Below, one piece after another: positions 53,901 to 62,494 of a stretch of DNA of 64,000 nt (position 1 is its first letter; every line of letters starts with the position of its first letter). Source of the stretch: RPRB01 sp035543115 (GTDB lineage Bacteria; Myxococcota; Myxococcia; Myxococcales; Myxococcaceae); NCBI GenBank assembly GCA_035543115.1, contig DATKKF010000004.1, positions 1-64,000 on the forward strand, given 5' to 3'. Position numbers and translations under genes: made by a program. Under the pieces are notes generated by a model. The model did no database searches and was not told where the DNA came from. It saw nothing but the letters and a program-made list of their open reading frames with translations.

Positions 53901-56768
53901 GTGGTACCCCGGCGCCTTGGGGGTGACGGTGCAGGTGCCGGGCAGCGCCTCGACCTTCACCACGCAGGAGGCGACGGGCTCCTCGACCGGCTCGCTGAGC
54001 GTCTCCCAGCGGTCCCCCACGGTCTTCTTCCGGACGAACTTCCAGTCGCGCCGGAGGACCGTCACCTGGACCTCCGCCTTCTGCCGCTGGCCGTCCGGCG
54101 ACACCGCCACCGCCTCCAGCGAGACCGGCTTACCCACCTCGGCGAATCCGTCGACGTTCCGCTGGCGGATGCCCGCGTAGAGCGCTGCCGGGTGCACCTG
54201 GATCTCGGCCCGGTTGGCAATGCGCTGGCGGTTGACGTCCGCGACCTCGGCCTCGAGCGTCACGATGGACGAGCGGCCACCCGGCGCCTCGAGGTGTCCC
54301 GCGGCGATGTCCAGCACGCCCTGGGCGTCGGTCTTCCCCTCCCCGGCGCCGATGACCTCGGTGCTGGGCCGCGGGGAGTCGTCGCTCCACTCCCAGGTGG
54401 CAATGCCGAAGGCGAACCCCGCGTTGTCGGGCGGCTGGAAGTCGGCGGTCGTCCGGGTGGCCGTCCAGCGCACCGTCGCTCCGGGCATCGCGCCGCCGAA
54501 CAGGTAGCGGGCCATCACCCGCCCCTCGAGCGGTTGCCCGACCAGCGCGCCGCTCGACCGGGTGGTGACGTCCACCTTGAACTGCGGCGGCCGGTACTCC
54601 TCGACGCGGAAGCTGGTGCCGGTGCCGAGCTGGCCCGAGGGGACGTTCGCGCTCGCCCGGAAGGAGTACGTCCCGAGCGCGGCAGCCGGATCGATGGGCA
54701 CCTCGGCGGAGAAGGTGCCGTACTCGCTGAGCGAGATGCTCCGGGACCAGATCTGCTTCCCGTGCGAGTCCGCGACCACCACCTCGGCCTGGGTCCCCCT
54801 GGGCGGCGTGGTCACGACGCCCAGGCGCCGGTAGCGGAGCATCCCCTTGACCAGGACGGTGTCGCCCGGCCGGTAGATGCCGCGCTCGGCGGTGGCGAAG
54901 CCCATCGACTGGGGACGCTTCCCGTCCCACGCCCCCTCGACCCCGAATGCCCAGGGCCCGAAGCCTCCGGACCAGTCGGCCAGGGTGACGCCGGTGTCCC
55001 CGTCGAGCGAGGCGGCGACCAGCGCGAACGGCGGGCCACCGTCGAGGTCGCGGCCGCGCCGACCAGGGCTCCTGCCCGGGCCGACCAGCGAGGCGAGACC
55101 CGGCACGCGGGCCAGGCCGTCAGCGGCGGTCTTCCCCTGCCACTTCACCAGGCCGTCGGCATCGTAGAGCGAGAGCGCCGCCCCCGGGACGACGGTGCCG
55201 TCCGAGACGCGGGTGACCCAGACCACGCCCGACGTCGCCCCGAGCTTGGTGTGCACCGCGAGGTCGGTGATCTGCCCCGTGACGCGCTGGGTGCGCATCC
55301 ACTGGTTCCTGGTGTCCATCTCCGGGGCAGTGGTGACAAGGTGGAAGAGCCCGGTGCTCTTGCCGGCCAGCAGCTCGCGCACCTTCACCGGCCTCGTGCC
55401 TGGAAGGTTGTGCGTGCCATCGAGCGCGATCTCGGTGGTGACCGGCTGTCCCGCGGGAACGCTCTGCGCCGTCCGGCGACCGGCGAGGAAGCGCGCCATC
55501 TCCGCCGGGGCGAGCGGCCAGAGCTGCGCGTCCAGCTCGGTGACGTTGGTGAAGCGAACCGGCAGCGCCCCATCTCCCTTCGCCTCGAGGAGCGCAACGT
55601 CCGGGCCCAGCTCGTACTCCGGCTTCAGGTCATCGGTGCGGAGCTGGCCACTGGCCGCCGGCGCGGTCTGGCCGAAGACATCGGCCACTCCCGAGGCGAT
55701 GGAGATCGCGTACCCGGTGCCGGGACGGAACTTGCCCGGGATCAGGGTGACCGGGTCGTGCCGGTTCCCCTCGGGGCCGGGGCTCTGGGCGTGCTCCCAG
55801 TCGAGCTCCACCGCCGGCTCGACCTTGAGGTGCGCCCTCAGGGAGGCCACGTTCAGCGGATTGGTGCTCACGATGACCAGCGGGCCGTAGGGGCAGTCGT
55901 ACCCCCCGAGGCAGGCCGAGACGTCCTCGATGCGCGCGGGCCCGTAGGTCCGGTAGGCGATGCGCTGCTCCTGGTCGAGCGTGAGCGGCCCTTCCTTCGC
56001 ACCGAGGGTCGTGGCGATCACCAGCTCGAGGTCGGTGGCCAGGGGCAGCGGCTTCCCCGCCTTCACGGTGACGGTGGTCCGTCGGCTCGGGACGAGGGTG
56101 CGGCCGGGACGCTCCACCTCCTCCGGGGCCGGAGCCGCGGCGGCCGTGCTCACGGTGATGGGCCAGAGGGTTCCCTCCCTGCCGACGCGGAGGGAGATGG
56201 ACTTCTCGGGCTCGACCACCGCCTGGTTGAAGACCAGGACCATGTCCTCGGTCGGGCGGACCCAGCGCCACTGCCCGCTCGGGTTGACGGACTCGAGCCG
56301 CGGCCCCGGCGTGTCGAAGGACCAGCCGTAGGCCTCCTTGAGGGTCGAGCCGTCCACCCCCTTGAGCCCCGCGGGGACGGTGACCGTGAAGCGGGTGGCG
56401 AAGGGCAACGGCGCCCTGGGGACGAACTCCACGCTGGCCGAGCCGATCCACCGCCACTCCCCCTCGACCGCGGGGCTCAGGGACGCCGGCGGGGGAAGCG
56501 CCTTCTGCTCCTCGATGGACATCAGCGCCACCACCGGACGGGAGAAGGTGATGGTGGGCCGTGCGTCCGCTCCGACCACCTCGTGCGGCCGGGCAGCCAC
56601 GACGGTGAGGCCGGCGCCGGGGAGGGCCTCGGGGGCAATCGAGAGCGCAGGCGGCGGCGGGAGCGGCTGCAGCGGTGGCCCGGAGGCAGATGGCTTCCCC
56701 TTGCAGGCGGTCAGCGCGGCGACAGCAAGCGCGGCGGCGCAGACGAGACGGGTCGATGCAGCCCTCAC
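50928..56768 (-). CDS. Bacterial alpha-2-macroglobulin lipoprotein with thioester
   Basis: A 1946-residue periplasmic protease trap. The N-terminus ends in lipobox LTAC with Cys22 as lipidation site. The body contains repeated macroglobulin-type beta domains (e.g. GIYRPGDTVLVKGMLRYRRL), a bait-like Pro/Gly-rich section near the GGGGGAEGGG run, and the reactive thioester motif PYGCLEQ with Cys1421 and Gln1424. Length exceeds E. coli YfhM (about 1650 residues). The pbpC pair suggests defence of peptidoglycan synthesis against external proteases; this link is established for the family, the rest is inference. Confidence 0.95.
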   Translation of the reverse strand: MRAASTRLVCAAALAVAALTACKGKPSASGPPLQPLPPPPALSIAPEALPGAGLTVVAARPHEVVGADARPTITFSRPVVALMSIEEQKALPPPASLSPAVEGEWRWIGSASVEFVPRAPLPFATRFTVTVPAGLKGVDGSTLKEAYGWSFDTPGPRLESVNPSGQWRWVRPTEDMVLVFNQAVVEPEKSISLRVGREGTLWPITVSTAAAAPAPEEVERPGRTLVPSRRTTVTVKAGKPLPLATDLELVIATTLGAKEGPLTLDQEQRIAYRTYGPARIEDVSACLGGYDCPYGPLVIVSTNPLNVASLRAHLKVEPAVELDWEHAQSPGPEGNRHDPVTLIPGKFRPGTGYAISIASGVADVFGQTAPAASGQLRTDDLKPEYELGPDVALLEAKGDGALPVRFTNVTELDAQLWPLAPAEMARFLAGRRTAQSVPAGQPVTTEIALDGTHNLPGTRPVKVRELLAGKSTGLFHLVTTAPEMDTRNQWMRTQRVTGQITDLAVHTKLGATSGVVWVTRVSDGTVVPGAALSLYDADGLVKWQGKTAADGLARVPGLASLVGPGRSPGRRGRDLDGGPPFALVAASLDGDTGVTLADWSGGFGPWAFGVEGAWDGKRPQSMGFATAERGIYRPGDTVLVKGMLRYRRLGVVTTPPRGTQAEVVVADSHGKQIWSRSISLSEYGTFSAEVPIDPAAALGTYSFRASANVPSGQLGTGTSFRVEEYRPPQFKVDVTTRSSGALVGQPLEGRVMARYLFGGAMPGATVRWTATRTTADFQPPDNAGFAFGIATWEWSDDSPRPSTEVIGAGEGKTDAQGVLDIAAGHLEAPGGRSSIVTLEAEVADVNRQRIANRAEIQVHPAALYAGIRQRNVDGFAEVGKPVSLEAVAVSPDGQRQKAEVQVTVLRRDWKFVRKKTVGDRWETLSEPVEEPVASCVVKVEALPGTCTVTPKAPGYHIVQAEVVDAQKRKQTTRTGLYVVGEGWVSWQRNDSDRIDLVTDKAVYDPGETAKVLVKSPFPAAEAVLTVEREGVSSARQVKLKGAATTLDVPLGEAGIPDVYVGVVLVRGRVPQAGGPDAGEDPGRPQVRVGYVKLKVERKSKRLAVEVTPDRPQYRPREKVRVSLRTTDWKGAPVPAEVAVWAVDEGVLRLTSYEPPDPLDSLQPERGLSVRIGEPLIHLVRRTAYADKGMTTGGGGGAEGGGGIRSRFKTTVLFAPAVVTAADGRGEVEFTLPDNLTTYRIMALALDRGDRGGKGASSFQVAKPLLAMPALPRFAVVGDTVEAGVVVHAPSGKIKEVEVAATATGPLKLQGETRRVLALPEGKPREVRFRYLADGPGEAVLRFSVTGGGEQDAVEQRLPVTIPTQMEAVAIAGESKDVAREQLSTPSGVRPDVGGLEVTMASTVLGGYGEAMRQLVDYPYGCLEQLSSRLVPFVALRELHGVFKLPWRPDTARAWVGEDVIARWGTADPDEVTTKTVKAIEALQRYDGGYGYWSSDSCSSPHGSAYAVLALGRAAEVGYPVDRDALHRGQQFLAKVAAGSVHTCSWWVQQVDPGTRAFALYALARTRAPQASSAAALFARRQELPFYGKAMLADALWIGGGDRAAARALTTELLDRAKETSGTLHLEEMNAVTYQSDWSSDLRTTAIALQTLVDVTPDHPYVGKMARYLVESRGTNGRYKTTQEAAFALMALTEVVRTREKDAPDFLGKVLLGGKQVAESEFRGRSMEVRRTVLPMSQLPQLGKSAAFEFIRDGKTGLLSYTALMRYAPAEMPRDALERGLVVQRWIEPYAGGGQLRSVKAGELVRIKVRVGTPAARANVALEIPLPAGLEAVDTSLATTARLSRGETSADTETDEMEDAREAGIPPWVLGFWNPFNHTELRDDRALFFSSELPPGVHTVSVVARATTPGDYLLVPARAEAMYAPEVFGRSVGSNFQVLDEGSVAAR

Positions 56769-56899
56769 GGCGTGGCGTCCTCCCCCGGAGCTCCGCGGTG
56801 GGTGCCCCGGGCCTCATTCTGCTCTGGAGCGAGCGAGCCGGGGTCGACGAAGATCACCCGGCCCCAGGCGCGTGGTGAGTGCAGCCGCCGGGCCAGCGC

Positions 56900-57475
56900 T
56901 CAGCGTGCGCGGAGCCCGGACTCGATCCGCCGATCCGGCACGATCCAGGCGAGGGCCACGCCCGCGTACACCAGGTCCGCGAGCCAGGGACGGATGAACG
57001 CCAGCGCGATGCCGACCCCGTAGACCACCGGCGAGAGCTTGTCCTTGAGCGTGCCCACCTTCCGCGCGAGCTCGGACCGTGGCCCCTCGTGGGCGATGAT
57101 GGCGCGCTCCAGTCCCAGATAGGCGAGCGCCGCCAGCAACAGCACCACCCCGTAGAGCGCCGCCGGCCAGGGCGCACGCGGGTGCTCGCCCACCCAGGCG
57201 GTCACCACCGGGATGAGCGAGAGACAGAAGAGCAGCACGAGGTTCGCCCACATCACTCCGCCACCGATCTCCCGGGTGGCGTGGAGCAGGTGGTGGTGGT
57301 TGTTCCAGTAGATGCCGACGTACACGAAGCTCAAGACGTAGCTGAGGAACACCGGCACCATCGGTCGGAGCGCGTTGAGGTCGCTGCCGTGCGGCACCTT
57401 GAGCTCGAGCACCATGATGGTGATGACGATGGCCAGCACGCCGTCGCTGAAGGCCTCGAGCCGCCCGGTCTTCAT
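56900..57475 (-). CDS. TMEM175-family (DUF1211) potassium-channel-like membrane protein
   Basis: A 191-residue membrane protein with about six hydrophobic segments. It opens MKTGRLEAFSDGVLAIVITI, and the FSD motif is the hallmark of the TMEM175/DUF1211 family, whose members form K+ channels. WNNHHHLLHA in the second helix region is also typical. The ATG overlaps the lutC stop by 4 nt, so it is co-translated with the lactate-utilisation genes, an odd combination. Confidence 0.85.
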   Translation of the reverse strand: MKTGRLEAFSDGVLAIVITIMVLELKVPHGSDLNALRPMVPVFLSYVLSFVYVGIYWNNHHHLLHATREIGGGVMWANLVLLFCLSLIPVVTAWVGEHPRAPWPAALYGVVLLLAALAYLGLERAIIAHEGPRSELARKVGTLKDKLSPVVYGVGIALAFIRPWLADLVYAGVALAWIVPDRRIESGLRAR

Positions 57476-58068
57476 CCGACCAAGACGACGGTCGTCGACC
57501 GGGCCCCGTGCGCCCCGATGACCAGCGCCTGCTCGATGTCCGCGGTCTTCGACGGTCCGGAAATGAAGAGCCCGAAGCCAGGAGCGCCGAGGCTCAGGCG
57601 GCCGTAGGCCTCGTGCAGCGTGTGCACCAGCTCGCGCGCCGGCACCACCAGGACCAGGTGCTGGGTGACGAAGAGCACCGCCCGGCGCTGCTTCAGGACC
57701 GCGTCGGTCAGCCACACGGCACCGTTCTCCGCCACCCCGAACTGGCCCGGCACCAGGGCGAGGTCGACCCCCGCGAGGCCGTGCGGGTCGTCGACCGAGT
57801 CGAGCGCGAGGTTGCCCGGAAGCACGTCCGGGACCAGCGAGACGATCTGCTTTGCCGACTGCGCGACCGGAAGCGCCCGGACCGCCTCCGCCGCCTCGGC
57901 GAGTCCCGGGACCCGGAGGCAGGAGCCACCCACCTCGGTCATGCTCTGGGCGAACCGCGCCGGCAGGTCCTCATAGCGGACCGGCGAGGCGGGCACGTCC
58001 GGCAGCGGCATCGCCGGCGGCCGTGCCTGGCGGAGGAGCGCGAGCACCCTCTCGCGGCTAGACCGCAC
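57472..58068 (-). CDS. lutC: Lactate utilisation protein LutC-like (LUD domain)
   Basis: A 198-residue LUD-domain protein, the third subunit of the LutABC L-lactate oxidation system. It contains HGLAGVDLALVPGQFGVAEN, VWLTDAVLKQRRAVLFVTQH, LVLVVPARELVHTLHEAYGR and GFGLFISGPSKTADIEQALV. The GTG start at 58068 overlaps the end of lutB by 11 nt, with GGAGG at good spacing inside lutB. Confidence 0.85.
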   Translation of the reverse strand: MRSSRERVLALLRQARPPAMPLPDVPASPVRYEDLPARFAQSMTEVGGSCLRVPGLAEAAEAVRALPVAQSAKQIVSLVPDVLPGNLALDSVDDPHGLAGVDLALVPGQFGVAENGAVWLTDAVLKQRRAVLFVTQHLVLVVPARELVHTLHEAYGRLSLGAPGFGLFISGPSKTADIEQALVIGAHGARSTTVVLVG

Positions 58069-59425
58069 GGCGCGACCTCCACTCCTCGCGGAAGCTCCGC
58101 GCCGGGAAGTCCGGGAGATCCCGCTCGCGGCCCCACCCTCCCGACGCTGCGCGCAGCAGCCCCGCCGGCAGGAGGCGCCCGAAGAACCGCACCATCCCTC
58201 CCGCCATCCGGTACAGCCAGGGCCGGCGGAGGACCCAGCTGGCCAGGGCGACGCCGCGCCGCTTGGCCGCCGGGGTGAGGCCACGGGCGTCGAGCTCCCG
58301 TCGCCAGGCGAGAAGCTGGCTGTGGAGGTCGATCTTCACCGGACACACGTCGGAGCACGAGCCGCAGAGGCTGGAGGCGAACGGCAGCGAGGCGTTCCGA
58401 ACCGGGTCCGCCGCCGGCGAGAGCACCGAGCCAATGGGGCCGGGCACCGTGGTCCCGTAGCTGTGGCCCCCGCTGCGCCGGTACACCGGGCAGGTGTTCA
58501 TGCACGCACCGCAGCGGATGCAGCAGAGCGCGCGACGGTGCGTCTCGCTGGCCAAGAGGTCACTGCGCCCGTTGTCCACCAGCACGAGGTGCAGCTCGCC
58601 ACCGGGCCGCGGACCGTGAAAATGCGAGGTGTACGTGGTGATGGGCTGGCCGGTGCCGCTGCGCGCCAGCAACCGGAGGAAGACCGCGAGGTCCGTCGCC
58701 CGCGGGACGAGCTTCTCCACCCCCATGCAGGCGATGTGAATCGGGGGAAGCGAGACACCGAGGTCGGCGTTCCCCTCGTTGGTGCAGACGACGAACCCGC
58801 CGGTCTCGGCGACGGCGAAGTTCACCCCGGTGAGGCCGGCCTGCCCGGCGAGGAACTTCTCCCGCAGGTGCTGGCGGGCGGCCTCGGTGAGCTGCTTCGG
58901 GTCGGACAGGCCCTCGGGGGTATGGAGGGTGCGATGGAAGAGCTCGCCGATCTCCTCGCGCTTCCGGTGGATGGCGGGCATCACGATGTGGCTCGGGGGC
59001 TCGTGCCCGAGCTGGACGATGCGCTCGCCGAGGTCGGTGTCGATCACCTCGATCCCGGCGTGCTCCAGCGCCTCGTTCAGATGGCACTCCTCGGTGAGCA
59101 TCGACTTGCTCTTCACCAGCCGGGTGACACCGCGCTCGCGCAGCAGCTCGAGGACGATGGCGTTGTGCTCTTCCGCGTCGGCCGCCCAGTACACCTGGGC
59201 CCCCAGGGCGAGCGCCTTGCGCTCGAACTCCTCGAGGTACTCGGGGAGCCGGGAGAGCGTGTGGAGCTTGATGCGCGACGCGGCGTCCCGGAGCGCCTCC
59301 CAGTCCGGCACCACACGGGCGGCACGGTCCCGCTTGCTGCGCATGTTCCACACCGCGGCGTCGTGCCAGTGCAGACGGGCGTCGTCCCGGATCAGCTCCG
59401 ATGCGGCGCGGGCATGGGCGTTCAT
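58058..59425 (-). CDS. lutB: Iron-sulfur lactate utilisation protein LutB-like
   Basis: A 455-residue iron-sulfur subunit with an LUD domain. KSKSMLTEECHLNEALEHAG and AETGGFVVCTNEGNADLGVS are typical. Two cluster motifs follow, CCIRCGACMNTCPVYR and CGSCSDVCPVKIDLHSQLL. A C-terminal helical region (RRGVALASWVLRRPWLYRMA) completes the LutB length. The ATG at 59425 starts MNAHARAASELIRDDARL. A plus-strand gene lies between it and lutA, so the three lut genes are not strictly contiguous. Confidence 0.93.
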   Translation of the reverse strand: MNAHARAASELIRDDARLHWHDAAVWNMRSKRDRAARVVPDWEALRDAASRIKLHTLSRLPEYLEEFERKALALGAQVYWAADAEEHNAIVLELLRERGVTRLVKSKSMLTEECHLNEALEHAGIEVIDTDLGERIVQLGHEPPSHIVMPAIHRKREEIGELFHRTLHTPEGLSDPKQLTEAARQHLREKFLAGQAGLTGVNFAVAETGGFVVCTNEGNADLGVSLPPIHIACMGVEKLVPRATDLAVFLRLLARSGTGQPITTYTSHFHGPRPGGELHLVLVDNGRSDLLASETHRRALCCIRCGACMNTCPVYRRSGGHSYGTTVPGPIGSVLSPAADPVRNASLPFASSLCGSCSDVCPVKIDLHSQLLAWRRELDARGLTPAAKRRGVALASWVLRRPWLYRMAGGMVRFFGRLLPAGLLRAASGGWGRERDLPDFPARSFREEWRSRRAV

Positions 59426-59526
59426 GACGGGGGCAGGGACTTCATCCGACTGGGGGCCCGGGCGCAACCGACAAGGTGTCCCGGGGCCCGGTCCTGCGCG
59501 GTCGCGACTATCCTCGGCTCTGCGCC

Positions 59527-59760
59527 GTGAGCCGGAACGCCCGCATCGCCCTGGTTTCGAGCCTGCTGATCCTGGCGGTGCTGGTCGCCGCCACGCTCAT
59601 GGCCGAGCCCCTGGTCCACCCCTGCCCGAGCGCCGTCGAGCAGTGCGGCCGGATCTGCGCCGGGCAGACGCTCGGGACCCTGCCCTGGCGCTGCGAGCGG
59701 GTCACCCGGTGCGACTGCCCCAGGCCCCTGCCTTGGCCGCACCGCCTGCACTCCCACTAG
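59527..59760 (+). CDS. Small single-span cysteine-rich protein (hypothetical)
   Basis: A possible 77-residue protein on the strand opposite to lut. The N-terminus has a basic start and one hydrophobic segment (ALVSSLLILAVLVAATLMAE). About 45 residues with six cysteines follow (HPC, EQC, RIC, WRC, TRC, DC). The GTG at 59527 has no clear ribosome-binding site; another in-frame GTG lies at 59476. Its TAG at 59758-59760 shares CTAG with the lutA stop. It resembles a small exported protein but could be chance. Confidence 0.4.
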   Translation: MSRNARIALVSSLLILAVLVAATLMAEPLVHPCPSAVEQCGRICAGQTLGTLPWRCERVTRCDCPRPLPWPHRLHSH

Positions 59761-60509
59761 GCGGCGGACATCGCGGTGTCGAACACCTGGGCCACGTGCA
59801 GGAACTGCAGGGGCGAGCGCCCGCGCCGGGCGACCCCCTCCAGGTGCATGAGGCAGGACATGTCCACGGCGGTCACCACCTCGGCACCGGACCGGGCGTG
59901 GTCGGCGATGCGGTCCCTGCCCATCGCGCCCGAGACCGCCGACTCGTCGACCGAGAAGAGGCCGCCGAACCCGCAGCACTCGTCGATGCGGGTGAGGTCC
60001 ACCAGCTCGATGCCCTCGATGGAGGCGACGAGCGTCCGCACCTTGTTCCAGGGCTCCACCATCCGCTCGCTCGAGGTCCCGAGCCGCAGCTCGCGGAGCC
60101 CGTGACAGCTCTGGTGGAGGCCGACTCGCCGCCGGTAGCTCCCGGGGATGCGGCGCACCCCGAGCACGTCGGTGATGAACTCGCACAGCTCGTAGGTCCT
60201 GCCGCCCGCGGTCTGGACCCGTGGGTCCTCGGGGAGCACGTCGGCGTAGTGGTGCCGCACCATCGCGGTGCAGCTCCCGGACGGGCAGACCACCTGGGCG
60301 TACCGCTCGAAGACGTCGAGGTGATGCCGGGCCAGCGGCGCCGCCGCCGAGGTGGCCCCCGCATTGGCCATGGGCTGGCCACAGCACGTCTGGGCCTCGG
60401 GGAACTCGACCTTCACCCCGAGCCGCTCGAGGACCCGCGCCGTGGCGAGCCCCACCGCCGGATAGAGCTGGTCCACGTAGCAGGGAATGAAGAGGGCCAC
60501 CGGATCCAT
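59757..60509 (-). CDS. lutA: Lactate utilisation protein LutA-like (CCG domains)
   Basis: A 250-residue protein with two cysteine-rich CCG modules, the first containing FIPCYVDQLYPAVGL with TCCGQPMANAGA and the second HQSCHGLRELRLG with DECCGFGGLFSVDES. These coordinate iron-sulfur clusters in LutA/GlpC-type subunits. With LutB and LutC it oxidises L-lactate to pyruvate. The ATG at 60509 gives the standard MDPVALFIPCYVDQ start. Confidence 0.93.
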   Translation of the reverse strand: MDPVALFIPCYVDQLYPAVGLATARVLERLGVKVEFPEAQTCCGQPMANAGATSAAAPLARHHLDVFERYAQVVCPSGSCTAMVRHHYADVLPEDPRVQTAGGRTYELCEFITDVLGVRRIPGSYRRRVGLHQSCHGLRELRLGTSSERMVEPWNKVRTLVASIEGIELVDLTRIDECCGFGGLFSVDESAVSGAMGRDRIADHARSGAEVVTAVDMSCLMHLEGVARRGRSPLQFLHVAQVFDTAMSAA

Positions 60510-60593
60510 CGACAGGAGCACTCTCGCCCTTCGAGCCGGCTGGCACAACGTTCAGATTGCCCATCGGGCCCTCGGGGAGCAGGCTGACCTGCC

Positions 60594-61175
60594 ATGCGAA
60601 AGCTTCGGACGGGCCTCTCGGGATGCTTGCTGCTCCTGTCGACGGCCGCCGTCGCCCAGACCGGGCCGACCCCCGCTCCGGACTACGGAACGCAGACGCC
60701 TCAGGACGTGCCCGCAGCCGTGCCCGCCCCCGCGCCCAGCCTCGTCCGCCGCTACACGGTGGGGCCGCGATTGATCCTCGCCCCGGGCGTCTTCATCCCC
60801 TCGAACGGCAGCGCGGGCTTCACGCTCGGGGTCGTCGGCGGCTACGGCTTCGATCCCGGCCCGATCATCCTGACTCCCGGGGTGATGCTCCAGGGGAGCT
60901 GGAGCTCCGACTGGACCGTCTACTCCGCCCTCGGCGGGCTGCGGGTCACCCTGCCGGTCGGCAACTTCGGGCCGTACCTCGAGGCAGGCCTCGGCTACGG
61001 GCACGCCAGCTTCCGGAACGTTTCCGCTGGTGGCCTCGCAGTGCGGGGGGGCGCGGGCTTCATCCTGTTCTTCAGCCCCTCGTTCGCCCTCGGGCTCGGC
61101 GTGACGTACGACACGATCGTCGACACCCCGTACAAGACCTGGGTCATCGCCCCCCTCATCTTGCTCGCCTTCTAG
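60594..61175 (+). CDS. Outer-membrane beta-barrel protein
   Basis: A 193-residue exported protein. A signal peptide (MRKLRTGLSGCLLLLSTAAV, cleavage near AVA) and a Pro-rich spacer precede alternating hydrophobic/polar strands rich in Gly (VGPRLILAPGVFIPSNGSAG, TPGVMLQGSWSSDWTVYSAL). It ends in ...LILLAF with a terminal Phe, as recognised by BamA. No specific function; structure resembles small eight-stranded barrels. Confidence 0.8.
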   Translation: MRKLRTGLSGCLLLLSTAAVAQTGPTPAPDYGTQTPQDVPAAVPAPAPSLVRRYTVGPRLILAPGVFIPSNGSAGFTLGVVGGYGFDPGPIILTPGVMLQGSWSSDWTVYSALGGLRVTLPVGNFGPYLEAGLGYGHASFRNVSAGGLAVRGGAGFILFFSPSFALGLGVTYDTIVDTPYKTWVIAPLILLAF

Positions 61176-61303
61176 GCCTGCAGTCGGCGAGCCTGGTCAA
61201 ACTTTGGACCACGTCGAGAGGCGAACGCTGCTAGTGTGCGCGCCTCAAGAGCGGCCTGCTCTCCGCGCCGCGTTTGCCCCCCTCTTCAGACTCCGGAGCC
61301 TCC

Positions 61304-62437
61304 ATGACGACAGCCCTGCAGCCCACTGCGGCCGCACCCATCGACCTCGCCACCGCCAACGGGAAGAAGCTCCCGATGACCACCTTCGTGGAGAAGTACG
61401 TCAAGGGCGAGCTCCAGGTCAGCGGGGATCTGCAGGCCTTCTTCCGCCGCAAGGAGGACGTCCTCAACTACCGCCTGACCTGGGAGCAGATGAAATTCCT
61501 GGTCGGCGGATTCATCCCCTCGGTCCTGATCCACACCCAGGCCGCAGACCGGAAGACCGTCACCGGCCACTATGATCGCGGGAACGACTTCTTCAACGCG
61601 TTCCTGGGCGACATCATGATCTACACCTCGGCGTTCTTCGAGAGCCCCGCGGACACGCTCGAGGACGCTCAGCGACGGAAGCTCGAGGTGGTCGCCCAGA
61701 AGATCCAGCTCAAGCCCGGTGAGAAGCTGCTCGACATCGGTTGCGGCTGGGGCACCCTGGTCGCGCACATGGCCGAGCACCACGGGGCAGACGCGACCGG
61801 CGTCACCCTCGCCGCCCGCCAGGCCGAATTCGGCACCGGGCGCATCACCCAGAAGAAGCTCCAGGACAGGGCCCGCATCCTGACCATGGACTACCGGGAC
61901 ATCCCCCGGCAGAAGTGGAACAAGATCACCGTGCTGGAGATGGCCGAGCACGTCGGCATCCGGAAGTTCCAGAAGTTCATGCGGCAGCTGAACAGCATGC
62001 TGGAGGAGGACGGGATCCTCTTCCTCCAGATCGCCGGGCTGCGCCGGAACTGGACCGCGGAGGACTTCACCTGGGGCATGTTCATGTCGAAGTACGTCTT
62101 CCCCGGCGCCGACGCCTCCATGCCGCTCAGCTTCGTCTGCAACAACCTCGAGCGGGCGGGCTTCGAGATCCACAGCGTCGAGAACATCGGCATCCACTAC
62201 TCAATGACCATCGACCGCTGGTACCGGAACTGGCTCAAGAACCGTGACGCGGTGGTGAAGAGCTACGGCGAGCGGTGGTTCCGGCTGTGGGAGATCTTCC
62301 TCGCCTGGTCGGTGCTCATCGCCGAGCGCGGCGGCTCCACCGCCTTCCAGCTGGTCTGCAACAAGAACAAGTCGAGCTTCGACCGCAAGCGCTGGATCGG
62401 CGAGCGCGGCCGGCTGGTCGACCTCCCCAAGGCCTGA
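61304..62437 (+). CDS. Cyclopropane-fatty-acid-synthase-like methyltransferase
   Basis: A 377-residue SAM-dependent enzyme. The hallmark HYDRGNDFFNAFL at 89-101 and motif I KLLDIGCGWGTLVAHM at 141-156 are typical. VLEMAEHVGIRKFQKFM and FVCNNLERAGFEIHSVENIG complete the CFA/mycolic acid cyclopropane synthase family pattern. The known reaction adds a methylene or methyl to unsaturated fatty acyl chains in phospholipids. The N-terminal lipid-binding domain is shorter than E. coli Cfa. The ATG at 61304 has CCGGAG upstream. Confidence 0.9.
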   Translation: MTTALQPTAAAPIDLATANGKKLPMTTFVEKYVKGELQVSGDLQAFFRRKEDVLNYRLTWEQMKFLVGGFIPSVLIHTQAADRKTVTGHYDRGNDFFNAFLGDIMIYTSAFFESPADTLEDAQRRKLEVVAQKIQLKPGEKLLDIGCGWGTLVAHMAEHHGADATGVTLAARQAEFGTGRITQKKLQDRARILTMDYRDIPRQKWNKITVLEMAEHVGIRKFQKFMRQLNSMLEEDGILFLQIAGLRRNWTAEDFTWGMFMSKYVFPGADASMPLSFVCNNLERAGFEIHSVENIGIHYSMTIDRWYRNWLKNRDAVVKSYGERWFRLWEIFLAWSVLIAERGGSTAFQLVCNKNKSSFDRKRWIGERGRLVDLPKA

Positions 62438-62494
62438 GGACGGTTCGGCCGGCGCCGAAGCATCCGCCGGCTTCCGGAGCTAGCCTCCGGAGGC

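Noticed and set aside
52908..57023. Very long plus-strand open frame (over 1,300 codons) opposite the alpha-2-macroglobulin gene
   Set aside because: It is a shadow of the minus-strand gene: GC-rich DNA keeps antisense frames open, the translation is Arg/Pro/His-rich and has no motif, while the minus strand has lipobox and CLEQ thioester.
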